From: Gemmataceae bacterium
Lineage (GTDB): Bacteria; Planctomycetota; Planctomycetia; Gemmatales; Gemmataceae
Direction of reading: 5' to 3'
NCBI GenBank assembly: GCA_009691845.1
Contig: SIAJ01000022.1
Span: 1 to 63,040, forward strand
DNA length: 63,040 bases
Shown here in pieces: positions 26,025 through 34,149 of the stretch. Position 1 is the first letter of the stretch. Each line of letters begins with the position of its first letter. Under the pieces are notes generated by a model, which ran no database searches, had not been told where the DNA came from, and worked only from the letters and a program-made list of their open reading frames with translations. A program made the position numbers and the translations under genes.

Positions 26025-27365
26025 CTACAGAATGTATTTGCTCAAATCTTCCTTCTGCAGGATGGCCGTGAGTTTCTCGCGGACGTACTTGCCGTCGATT
26101 TTGACTTTCTTCTTCTTGAGATCAGGCCCTTCGAAGCTCACTTCTTCGACCACGCGTTCCAGGATCGTATGCAAGCGGCGGGCACCGATGTTCTGGGCTG
26201 TGCGATTGACTTCAAACGCGATGTCGGCCAGGGCTTCGATACCGTCTTTCGTGAAGTCGATGGTGACGCCTTCCGTGGCCATTAACTCCGCGTACTGCTT
26301 GGTGAGAGCGTGTTTTGGCTCCGTCAGGATTCGCAGAAAATCGTCGCGGGTCAGATCGTTCAATTCGACGCGAATCGGAAATCGGCCCTGCAATTCCGGC
26401 ATCAAGTCCGAAGGCTTGGATAGATGAAACGCCCCCGCCGCAATGAACAGAATGTGATCCGTCCGCACCGACCCATACTTCGTGTTCACCGTCGTTCCTT
26501 CAACCACGGGCAGCAAGTCGCGTTGCACACCCTGCCGGGAAACGTCCGGCCCGTGCCCGGAGGAGGGGCCGCAGACTTTGTCGAGTTCGTCGAGGAAGAT
26601 GATCCCCTGATTCTCGACGAGGTCGATGGCTTGCTCGACGACAGCGGCCCGATCGATGAGGGCCTCGGTTTCGATTTCCATTAGCACTTTGCGTGCTTCC
26701 GCAATGGATACCATGCGCGGGCCGGCCGGCTTCGGAATCATGTTCTCCAACATGCTCTGCAAGTCCATTTGCATGTTTTCCATACTGAACGCGGAGAGCA
26801 TCTGGACCTGTGGGCCTTGCTTTTGCTCAGGGGGCAATTCGACCTTCTTCTCTTCCATCTCGCCCGCTTCAAGTTTCACTTTGAACTTGTCACGCGTTCG
26901 CTGCTTGCTGGCCGTTTCCTCGGCATTCTCTTCCGGCGTCCAGCCCTTGGAAGGCACGAGCAGATCGAGCAGCCGTTCGGTCACGCGCTCCTTGGCCTTC
27001 TCGATGACTTGTTCTCGCTGTTTCTGTTTGATGAGGCCGACGGCTGCCTCGGTCAGATCGCGGATCATGCTTTCAACATCGCGGCCAACGTAGCCGACTT
27101 CGGTGTACTTCGTGGCCTCGATCTTGATGAACGGAGCGCCAACGAGCTGAGAGAGTCGCCGGGCGATCTCGGTCTTGCCGACGCCAGTTGGGCCGATCAT
27201 GATGATGTTTTTGGGCGTCACGTCCTTGCGCAACTCGGCCGGGAGTTGCTGACGCCGCCAGCGATTGCGGATGGCGACGGCCACGGCCCTTTTCGCAGCC
27301 CCCTGGCCGACGATGTAGCGATCGAGTTCCGCGACGATCTCGCGAGGAGTCAGGTTGTCACTCAT
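26025..27365 (-). CDS. hslU: HslU, ATPase subunit of HslUV protease
   Basis: A 446-residue AAA+ unfoldase (ClpY) that feeds proteins to the HslV peptidase in the cytoplasm. The Walker A motif is GPTGVGKTE near residue 55 and Walker B is FLDELDKVC near 255. The start DNLTPREIVAELDRYIVGQ and the RRLHTILERVVEE sensor segment near 400 are typical. The I-domain contains a charged insertion near 130-210. Length is close to the family norm of about 443. hslV, often just upstream, is not adjacent on either side. Confidence 0.95.
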   Translation of the reverse strand: MSDNLTPREIVAELDRYIVGQGAAKRAVAVAIRNRWRRQQLPAELRKDVTPKNIIMIGPTGVGKTEIARRLSQLVGAPFIKIEATKYTEVGYVGRDVESMIRDLTEAAVGLIKQKQREQVIEKAKERVTERLLDLLVPSKGWTPEENAEETASKQRTRDKFKVKLEAGEMEEKKVELPPEQKQGPQVQMLSAFSMENMQMDLQSMLENMIPKPAGPRMVSIAEARKVLMEIETEALIDRAAVVEQAIDLVENQGIIFLDELDKVCGPSSGHGPDVSRQGVQRDLLPVVEGTTVNTKYGSVRTDHILFIAAGAFHLSKPSDLMPELQGRFPIRVELNDLTRDDFLRILTEPKHALTKQYAELMATEGVTIDFTKDGIEALADIAFEVNRTAQNIGARRLHTILERVVEEVSFEGPDLKKKKVKIDGKYVREKLTAILQKEDLSKYIL

Positions 27366-27842
27366 GGTTTTCAGATCTGGTTCCGTTCAAGGCTGGGTGG
27401 GAGGATAGATTGTTTTGCGAATCTCTTCAGGAGTAGGCTACACCACCCCTCAGTCACGCCAAATGCAAAACAGCATGGCCTAACAATGCACTCTGCCTGA
27501 GTGCATCGCGAACACTTTTCTGAATCGCTTGTGTGCGGTCTTCGGTGGTCACGCATTTCGAATACAAAACCCAATCCTTGCACGTAGGGCCCACGAAGTC
27601 GCTCCGGCGTAACGCGCCCCGCCTGGGTCGAGAACGCATTCAACACTTTACGATTGTATCGGCGTTTACAAAAAGGCATCACGGCTAGTTTTTCGCGACT
27701 CCTCCCTTAGCGCGACAGTTTCTCCCCGCTACTGGCCTTGGCGGGGGGCGTAGGAGTTCGCTCGGGCGTAGGATCATTGTTTTCGAATTCTTCGCGAGTA
27801 TCAGCCAGTAGACCGAGCCGCATTGATTCGACTCCAAGAGTC
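27366..27842. other. Gap upstream of hslU, possible small ORF
   Basis: About 480 bases between hslU and the vWA gene. On the minus strand, a 38-codon frame (27707-27823) starts 20 bases after the vWA stop. It is rich in Thr, Pro and Glu, and an in-frame GTG would extend it so that it overlaps the vWA stop. A second 61-codon minus frame at 27454-27639 has weak protein-like composition. Neither has a clear ribosome site. The hslU promoter is expected at about 27370-27450. Confidence 0.3.
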
Positions 27843-29387
27843 TTAAGGCGCACTCATCCCCACGAAGCTGCCTTCGTTTTCTCGCGAAAGTGCCCAAAGA
27901 AATGCCCCCACGTCGGGCGATTCGTAAAAGAAGCCGATCGAATTGATCTTCACCTTGGGCTTCAAGCGGCCAGCCGCGTTCCAGGTGGTTGCCAGCGTGC
28001 GACGAACGTGCCGAGCCAAGATGGTCGTACGTTCGGATTCGTTCGTGATAGTTTTTTCCTGGGCGGGCGTGAGGCCTGGCCCGGAAGTCGGCAAGCCGTC
28101 TGAGAAGAAGTAGATCGTGTCGAGCCCCTTGTCTCGATACTTGAACGCTTCCTCCAGGCCCACGAACATATTCGTATCCTCGGCCGGCTTGATCGCAGTC
28201 ATCGCGCGATGCACGCGGTCGATGCTCTTCTCTTTTTCGTACGCGATCCAAACGCCCTCTTCGAGGATGTAACGGACCTTGCCGGAGAAGAGGATGATCT
28301 GGAACTTTTCCAGATTCGGAAGCGTTCGCATCACTTTGCATACCGTATCCCGGACCGTGGCCCATTTAGTCGGGGCCAGAATGCTCTCTTCCAGGCGATC
28401 CATGCTGCCGGACATATCGACGAGAAAGACCACGTTCTTGCCTGTCATAACGATGCCGGCAAAGCGATTGTCGCTCTCGATTTGCAGCTTGTCCACTTTG
28501 TCCGCGAGCTTTGCTTTCGTTCCTTGCAAATCGATGATGGTGATGTTTGCCTGGTCCAGTTTCGTACGCTCGGCGTTCAAGTCCTTTTCGAGTTGCGTCA
28601 GACGGGCCTGCATTTTCAATTGATCCCCGAGAGATCGCGTGACTTCGTCCAGCTTCTTCTCGGATTCGGTCAGCTTGAGTTCGAACCCGGCACGAGCTTT
28701 TTCTTTGGTCCGCACCAGCAAGTCGAGATCGGTCTTTTGCTTCTTGGCGAGTTCGAGAAGTTGATTGATCGCCTCCATCTCGCCGCGTTTCTTGATCAAC
28801 TCCGCATCGCTGGCCGTGAGTTTCGAGCCGAGGCCGACGAGAGTTTTATCCAGATCGTCCGTCTTCCTTCGGGCGACAATCAGGTCTTTTTTGGTCTTGT
28901 CGAGTTCCTTCTCGATCAGGGCGAGATTCTTGGCGTTGACATCACGTTCCTGCGTCATCAGGGCGAGATTCTTGGCGTTGACATCACGTTCCTGCGTCAT
29001 CAGGGCGAGATTCTTGGCGTGCCTGTCACTTTCCTGCTGAACGAGAGCCAGGTTGGTGGCCAGTGCATCCCGCACTTTCGTGATCAAAGCCAGGTTCACT
29101 GCCAGTTCTTCGCGTTTCTGCTGAACCAAAGCAAGTTGCTTGCTCAGGGCGTTCAGTTCCGCCGCGAGCTTCTCGGCATTCGCCAGGCGCAAGGCCGAGC
29201 GATGTTCGGACTCGTCAAGCTTGCCCCGTGTTGCCACGAGCAGCGAGTTCGCTTCGTTCGCCTCGTCGGAAATCTCCCCAGCTTCACGGGTTTTCAGGAG
29301 CCATAGCAGGGTAACGCAACCGAGAGCGCAGCAGAAGACGTCGAGCATCCACATGCTGACGAGGGTTGGCGGCTTATGACGGCGCAT
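27843..29387 (-). CDS. Coiled-coil vWA protein with ExbD-like anchor
   Basis: A 514-residue protein, last in a three-gene operon. Residues 9-30 form a single transmembrane helix that begins MWMLDVFCC. The Asp at 16, followed by Val and a hydrophobic run, is placed like the essential Asp of ExbD/TolR/MotB. Residues 35-305 are a long coiled coil with five 14-residue units starting NLAL at 98, 112, 126, 140 and 154. Residues 315-514 are a von Willebrand factor A domain with the MIDAS motif DMSGSM at 324-329 and SDG near 429. Inference: the anchor contributes to the proton channel with the ExbB-like partner, and the coiled coil holds the vWA domain on the periplasmic side. Function unknown. Confidence 0.85.
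   Translation of the reverse strand: MRRHKPPTLVSMWMLDVFCCALGCVTLLWLLKTREAGEISDEANEANSLLVATRGKLDESEHRSALRLANAEKLAAELNALSKQLALVQQKREELAVNLALITKVRDALATNLALVQQESDRHAKNLALMTQERDVNAKNLALMTQERDVNAKNLALIEKELDKTKKDLIVARRKTDDLDKTLVGLGSKLTASDAELIKKRGEMEAINQLLELAKKQKTDLDLLVRTKEKARAGFELKLTESEKKLDEVTRSLGDQLKMQARLTQLEKDLNAERTKLDQANITIIDLQGTKAKLADKVDKLQIESDNRFAGIVMTGKNVVFLVDMSGSMDRLEESILAPTKWATVRDTVCKVMRTLPNLEKFQIILFSGKVRYILEEGVWIAYEKEKSIDRVHRAMTAIKPAEDTNMFVGLEEAFKYRDKGLDTIYFFSDGLPTSGPGLTPAQEKTITNESERTTILARHVRRTLATTWNAAGRLKPKVKINSIGFFYESPDVGAFLWALSRENEGSFVGMSAP
28929..29012. repeat. Two exact 42-bp tandem units in a coding region
   Basis: Two identical 42-base units, each encoding 14 residues (NLALMTQERDVNAK), lie in the coiled-coil part of the vWA gene. 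Flanking units are diverged. The period of 14 equals two heptads, so gain or loss would lengthen or shorten the coil without breaking it. The perfect identity suggests a recent duplication. Confidence 0.85.
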
Positions 29388-29471
29388 GAGGTTCTCCGCT
29401 CTCTACGATCCTCGCTTCGGGCTCCGCTGTTGAAATCGCCACGGTGGAGCCCGAAGCGAGGCAATCCCGAA

Positions 29472-30683
29472 TCAACGTTTTGCAACCGACGACCTCGTCG
29501 CCACACGAGCATCCTGCCGAGCCGGCAACGGAATAACCAAGTCCGAATGAGTTCGGGGCAACTCGCCCGACGTCCAGCGCTCGACCAGGTTCGCGGTTGC
29601 GGCCGCGGCGGCTTCTGGATGCAGTACGCGAACGTTGGTTTGCTCGGTCATGTTGTGGTGCAACGCGGCCGCCAGCCCGGGCAATCGGCCTGCGTCGTGT
29701 GTCAACCAGACGGCCAGTGGAGGCGCGGGTTCGTTCACATGGGAGAGGAGATTGCGAATTTCTTCTGCCGCTTGTCGACAAAGCGGGGCACAGAACGCAT
29801 CGAGGTCGCTAGGGGCCAGGAGCAAATCCTGATACCAGTGTGTCGAACGAATGCTCATGGACACCTTTTGGCCCAGCTTCGCCCGATCCATGCCTTCTTC
29901 AAGTTGATCGAAGAGCAGTTGCTCCGCGTCGGCCGAATCGCGTGGGTCCCGCCTGCACAGTCGTACGCAGCGATCCGAGATGGCATCGAGCAACCGTTCC
30001 CGCCAAAACTTCGTGCCGAGTCGCGGAAAGGCAACACTCGCCAGCGTTCGTACCTCGTCTTCGGACAGACGAACGACCGTAGCCGTCAACCCGTGGTCGT
30101 CGCACTCGACGATCAACACGGAGGTAGGCGAACTGGATCGGCTGGGCTTCGTCTCGGCTTCGCCGGTTTGCCCGTGCAGGAAGTGCGTGGCCCGCTCGGC
30201 GGCGAGAGCCAAGGGGGTCGTGATCGTACCGCGAATGTTTAGCTTGGCTCGTTCCGCTACGGACTGAAGGAGACCAACCTGATGAACGGTCAAGTATGTT
30301 GGCAAGGCGAGGCCGAAGCCATCGTGCCCCTGACAAGCGGTTCGCAGCCGATCGAAGGCGAGGCCGAGAGCCGACTCGGATGTGAGCGAGTGTCGCCCGG
30401 ACTTCCATTCCTGAGGTTTGCCAAGCACCGGCAAGTATCCCGAACAAACGACGTGCGGCATTCGCCGGCACAACGCCAGTGCGGACAGGCCGACTTCGGC
30501 ATCCTTTTTTTCAAGCGATACCGCGAGAGTAAGGTCCGCCAGTGGCTCGTCGAGAACGAAAATTTTATTGCGGCCAGCGCGACCGTGAGCGGCACGAGCC
30601 CGGCTCGCGTTGAGGTCAACGCCAAGCGGCTCGCGGGCCGTAACGGGGTCTTGCGACTTTCGACTCCAGCTACCCCAGCCCAT
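29472..30683 (-). CDS. Divergent Hsp70/actin-fold protein
   Basis: A 403-residue protein from the ATG at 30683, which has AGGGA about 9 bases upstream. The longer frame back to 30755 overlaps the channel gene. The pattern of the Hsp70 nucleotide-binding domain is recognisable but weak: GVDLNAS (21-27) like the first phosphate loop, ALPTYLTVHQVGLL (126-139) followed by LNIRGTITTPLALA like the DnaK PAYF and INEPTAA region, LIVECDDHGLTATVV (190-204) like the second loop, and AVWLTHDAGRLPGL (324-337) like the adenosine site. The substrate-binding domain is missing and no membrane segment is seen. It is probably a cytoplasmic ATP-binding partner of its operon neighbours. ATPase activity is unproven, since the second loop lacks the usual glycines. 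Confidence 0.6.
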   Translation of the reverse strand: MGWGSWSRKSQDPVTAREPLGVDLNASRARAAHGRAGRNKIFVLDEPLADLTLAVSLEKKDAEVGLSALALCRRMPHVVCSGYLPVLGKPQEWKSGRHSLTSESALGLAFDRLRTACQGHDGFGLALPTYLTVHQVGLLQSVAERAKLNIRGTITTPLALAAERATHFLHGQTGEAETKPSRSSSPTSVLIVECDDHGLTATVVRLSEDEVRTLASVAFPRLGTKFWRERLLDAISDRCVRLCRRDPRDSADAEQLLFDQLEEGMDRAKLGQKVSMSIRSTHWYQDLLLAPSDLDAFCAPLCRQAAEEIRNLLSHVNEPAPPLAVWLTHDAGRLPGLAAALHHNMTEQTNVRVLHPEAAAAATANLVERWTSGELPRTHSDLVIPLPARQDARVATRSSVAKR

Positions 30684-30714
30684 GGTAGTCGTCCCTGCTA
30701 GTAGAAAATCCTGG

Positions 30715-31524
30715 TTAGCTTCTGGAAGCATACGAAGGCTCTGGTTCCGGGTCATACAGGCGGAGCAACAGATGTTCCTGACAATACTGCTGAGAGTCGA
30801 TAATCAGCAGTTCCTCGGCTTTTTGCACCCAGTGCAGCAGGCCCATCAAGACCACACTCAGGGCGAGTGCCACGAAGGTGCAGTCGAACGCGATCCCCAG
30901 CTGATCCGTGACTTGCTGGATGAAGTCGGCATCTTTCTGGTTGCCGGCTTTGCTCATGCCGCCAGCCAAACCGCGAACGGTGCCCAGGAAGCCGATGGCT
31001 GGGATCGCCCAGACGAGGTACGAAATTGTGCTCATGCTGGTCACGAGGCGATTCTGCTCGATGTCCGCCTGATTGCGAACGACCTCGCCCACGTCGATCG
31101 CCTTGCGACTGACCGCAAACTTGGTAAGAGCCATCGAAATCATCTTGGCCAGGATGAACGGCCGTTGGCGAGCAGTCGCTTCGACCTTGCGACACATCGG
31201 CCTGGCATCTTCGGGAAGAATGCGGGCCCCTTCGTCCGTGGGCAGCATTTCCATCGAGAACGCCTGCCGTTGACGAACCACTTCCCGATAACGATTCAGC
31301 AGCATGAAACTGGCCCACACGAAGCAGAGGTAACAGGAAATCTGCTCGGGGCCGAGAAGTAACTTGGCGATTCGGCTTGGAGTCCAGCGGGCCCAGTATT
31401 CGGGGGAGTTCTCAGCCGGGGCTGCCCATTGCCAAAGTGGAATCGTGATCCCGCCTACGACGAGGAGTGCCAGCACGAGCCAAAGCCACTCGCGGTTCGG
31501 TCGTTGCGACGGGGTTATTGACAT
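30715..31524 (-). CDS. MotA/TolQ/ExbB-family channel subunit
   Basis: A 269-residue inner-membrane protein with four predicted helices (13-33, 58-78, about 165-190 and 208-232). The C-terminal pair carries the family signature: AIPAIGFLGTVRGLAGGM near 173 and TDQLGIAFDCTFVALALSVVL near 206. A cytoplasmic loop of about 85 residues lies between helices 2 and 3. Such proteins form pentameric proton or sodium channels with a dimeric B subunit and power flagella, TonB or Tol systems. It is the first gene of the operon that continues with the Hsp70-like gene (31-base gap) and the vWA gene. Confidence 0.85.
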   Translation of the reverse strand: MSITPSQRPNREWLWLVLALLVVGGITIPLWQWAAPAENSPEYWARWTPSRIAKLLLGPEQISCYLCFVWASFMLLNRYREVVRQRQAFSMEMLPTDEGARILPEDARPMCRKVEATARQRPFILAKMISMALTKFAVSRKAIDVGEVVRNQADIEQNRLVTSMSTISYLVWAIPAIGFLGTVRGLAGGMSKAGNQKDADFIQQVTDQLGIAFDCTFVALALSVVLMGLLHWVQKAEELLIIDSQQYCQEHLLLRLYDPEPEPSYASRS

Positions 31525-31762
31525 TTAAGAAGCCTTTGACAGCAAATCGGAAACCCGGAATGGGAGCAATGGCTCTCCTTCACATGGCCACACTTTCGCA
31601 TTCTCGCGCCTGGCGTGAAAACTATCAAGGTATTCTTGATCGCAAGTCAAGCACATGCAAGCTGGAATTCTTCCGTAGACTCAACCTGAGAGCGATAACC
31701 CGCGTTCTCGGCTACACTTGGTACTATCGAAATAACCGTTGAAACCTTATCGGATGGCCTCC

Positions 31763-32974
31763 ATGCGAACCCTCATCTTCTTTCTATTGCTGGCCTTGCC
31801 TACCCTGGCGGCGGAACCGGGGTTCCCCAAGTTCAAGACCCAGGAGATCGCCAAGGACCTCACAGTCGGCTACGCGGTCCTGATCGCGGACATCAACGAG
31901 GACAAGAAACCCGACATCGTGGTGGTCGATACGAATCGCGTGATTTGGTACGAGAACCCGACCTGGAAGATGCACACAATCATCTCCGGCAAGACCAAGC
32001 CGGACAACGTCTGCATCACCGCACACGACATCGATGGCGACGGTCATCTCGACATCGTCATCGGGGCCGAGTGGAAGCCGTTCAACACCAAGAGCGGCGG
32101 CACGCTGCAATGGCTCAAACGCGGCAAGACCCTCGACGAAGAGTGGAGCATCCATCCGATTGGCGAAGAGCCGACGGTTCACCGCATCAAGATGGCCGAC
32201 ATCGACCGCGACGGTAAGCCAGAGATTCTCCTCGGGCCGTTGATGGGCCGCGAATCAACGCAGAAGGCGAACTGGATGGACGGCCGACCTCTGCGACTGT
32301 TGGCGTACTCGATTCCGAAAGATCCAACCAAGGGCCCGTGGGAACCGAAAGTCATCTCGGACGAGCTTCACGTGATGCATAACTTCCACCCGCTGCACTA
32401 CCCGGATGGCCGCGTGGAAATCCTGGCCGCGAGTTACGAAGGAGTGTCGCTGATCAAGCAGGGCAAGACCAAGTGGGAAACCACCAAGATCGGCGCAGGG
32501 CACCAGGCAAACCCGATGGGCAACCGCGGGGCGAGCGAGATCAAGTCCGGAAATCTGAAGGGTCCGAGAGCCTACATCGCGACGATTGAACCCTGGCACG
32601 GCAACGAGGTCGTGGTTTATACCCCGCCGGAGATGGCTGGGCCGCTTTGGGAACGTCACGTCATCGACGAGCAACTCCGCTGGGGCCATGGCGTCTGGTG
32701 TGCCGATCTGGATGGCGATGGCAGCGAGGAACTCATCATCGGTGTTCGCGACAACCCGGCCAAGGGAGACAAGTTCACCGAGAAGTGCGGCGTGCGCATC
32801 TACCGGGCCACGGACGAAGTGGGCAAGAAATGGGAACGAATGATGATTGAGGATGGCGGTGTCGCGGTCGAAGATCTGGCCGCCGCCGATCTGGATGGCG
32901 ATGGCAAGATCGACATCGTGGCCGTTGGTAGAGCGACGAAGAATGCACGGATATACTGGAATCAGGGGAAGTAA
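31763..32974 (+). CDS. Secreted FG-GAP/VCBS-repeat protein
   Basis: A 403-residue protein with a Sec signal (MRTLIFFLLLALPTLA; start at 31763 chosen for this reason). It has repeated FG-GAP/VCBS units whose calcium-like loops DINEDKKPDIV, DIDGDGHLDIV, DIDRDGKPEIL, DLDGDGSEELI and DLDGDGKIDIV are spaced along the protein, implying a seven-bladed beta-propeller. It is probably an extracytoplasmic carbohydrate-binding or lyase-like protein. It is divergent from the channel operon, so the gap 31525-31762 holds both promoters. Confidence 0.85.
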   Translation: MRTLIFFLLLALPTLAAEPGFPKFKTQEIAKDLTVGYAVLIADINEDKKPDIVVVDTNRVIWYENPTWKMHTIISGKTKPDNVCITAHDIDGDGHLDIVIGAEWKPFNTKSGGTLQWLKRGKTLDEEWSIHPIGEEPTVHRIKMADIDRDGKPEILLGPLMGRESTQKANWMDGRPLRLLAYSIPKDPTKGPWEPKVISDELHVMHNFHPLHYPDGRVEILAASYEGVSLIKQGKTKWETTKIGAGHQANPMGNRGASEIKSGNLKGPRAYIATIEPWHGNEVVVYTPPEMAGPLWERHVIDEQLRWGHGVWCADLDGDGSEELIIGVRDNPAKGDKFTEKCGVRIYRATDEVGKKWERMMIEDGGVAVEDLAAADLDGDGKIDIVAVGRATKNARIYWNQGK

Positions 32975-32986
32975 TCTTTCTTCCGT

Positions 32987-33042
32987 GGAATAGGCCTCCA
33001 GGCCTGTTCCGAAAAACGACCCGGCAGGCCTGGAGGCCTGCC
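32987..33042. repeat. Two GGCCT palindromes
   Basis: Two adjacent palindromes, around GGCCTCCAGGCC at about 32987-33010 and GGCAGGCCTGGAGGCCTGCC at 33023-33042. They lie between the FG-GAP and vWA genes and may be terminator-like or dispersed repeats. Confidence 0.55.
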
Positions 33043-33057
33043 GCCACCAGGCCGGAT

Positions 33058-34098
33058 ATGCCCATCGGATTCGCCTATCCCTGGTTTCTCCTGCTGCTGC
33101 CACTGCCCGTGGTCGTGTTGCTGTGGCGGCTTCGTCATCGGCGGGCGGCGATTCGCTACTCTGCCATCAGTATTTTTGCCCAGGCTCCGCATGCCTGGGT
33201 TCCGCGTTGGACCGGAGAAGGACTTCGCTTTCTTGCACTGACTGCCGGAGTTCTCGCACTTTCTTCTCCGCGAAAGCCCGACCTCAAGACGCGATTGCCA
33301 GCCGAGGGAATCGCCATCATGATCGTACTCGATACCTCGCACTCCATGCAGGACGAGACGTTCTTCTGGAATGCCGGCTCGATGAAAATTTCACGAGCGG
33401 AGGCGGTTCGTCGGGCCTTCCACTTGTTCGTGGCTGGGGGCGAAGGTCCCGATGGCACGCACTTCGATGGCCGTTCGACCGAACGTGGAACCGATGCAAT
33501 TGGTCTCGTGACCTTTTCGAACTGGCCGCACCCGGTTTGCCCGCCGACGTTGAACCACTCGGTATTGTTGAGCATTCTGGACAACATCCGCCCGCCCACT
33601 CCACGCGATACCGGCACGAACGTGGGCGACGCGATTGCGGAGGGGGTCATTCGTCTCGACAACACAAAATCCAAGAAGAAGGTGCTGATTCTGCTCAGCG
33701 ACGGCGAACACAACGTCGATCTTCGCGACGAGGGCCGGCAGCCGCTAAAGCCCCGCCAGGCCGCATCGCTGGCGGCCAACCTGGGCATCCCGATTTATTC
33801 GATCGATGCGGGAGGCGACCCACCGCTCGACAAACCCGACGAGGCAAAGAACCGTCTGGATGGCCGCAAGGTCAACGAATCCGTGGCCGAGATGACCGGC
33901 GGCCGATCCTTCGTGGCCAACGACGGGGCACAACTTCTCGACGTCTGTCGCCAGATTGATGCGATGGAACGGCAAGAAGTCCCAAGCCCGGTTTATCGCC
34001 GGTATCACGAGTTTTACCCGTGGCTCCTGCTGATCGGCGTGGGCCTGGCTTCACTGACGTTTGTGCTGGAACAGACGATTTGGCGACGAATTCCTTGA
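33058..34098 (+). CDS. BatA-like vWA membrane protein
   Basis: A 346-residue protein with two N-terminal hydrophobic helices (about 7-22 and 58-70), a von Willebrand factor A domain (about 85-305) and a C-terminal helix at about 321-340, the layout of the BatA/BatB (aerotolerance) family. The MIDAS residues are in VLDTSHSMQD, and DTGTNVGDAI plus LLSDGEHN supply the later metal ligands. Bat proteins usually sit with a MoxR ATPase and work in envelope stress or chaperone-like assembly. No MoxR gene is present here. A PQQ-propeller gene follows 51 bases downstream. Confidence 0.82.
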   Translation: MPIGFAYPWFLLLLPLPVVVLLWRLRHRRAAIRYSAISIFAQAPHAWVPRWTGEGLRFLALTAGVLALSSPRKPDLKTRLPAEGIAIMIVLDTSHSMQDETFFWNAGSMKISRAEAVRRAFHLFVAGGEGPDGTHFDGRSTERGTDAIGLVTFSNWPHPVCPPTLNHSVLLSILDNIRPPTPRDTGTNVGDAIAEGVIRLDNTKSKKKVLILLSDGEHNVDLRDEGRQPLKPRQAASLAANLGIPIYSIDAGGDPPLDKPDEAKNRLDGRKVNESVAEMTGGRSFVANDGAQLLDVCRQIDAMERQEVPSPVYRRYHEFYPWLLLIGVGLASLTFVLEQTIWRRIP

Positions 34099-34149
34099 AT
34101 CAGTTCCCCGCGCGGGGCGTCAATCTGTCGAACCTATCGGAGACAAGTC

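Noticed and set aside
27454..27682. Small minus-strand frames upstream of hslU
   Set aside because: Composition is only weakly protein-like, two frames compete, and no start signal is present.
27843..31524. Zorya-type phage defence
   Set aside because: There is no OmpA-like ZorB, long-tailed ZorA or ZorD/ZorE nuclease or helicase gene, so the channel operon is not a Zorya system.
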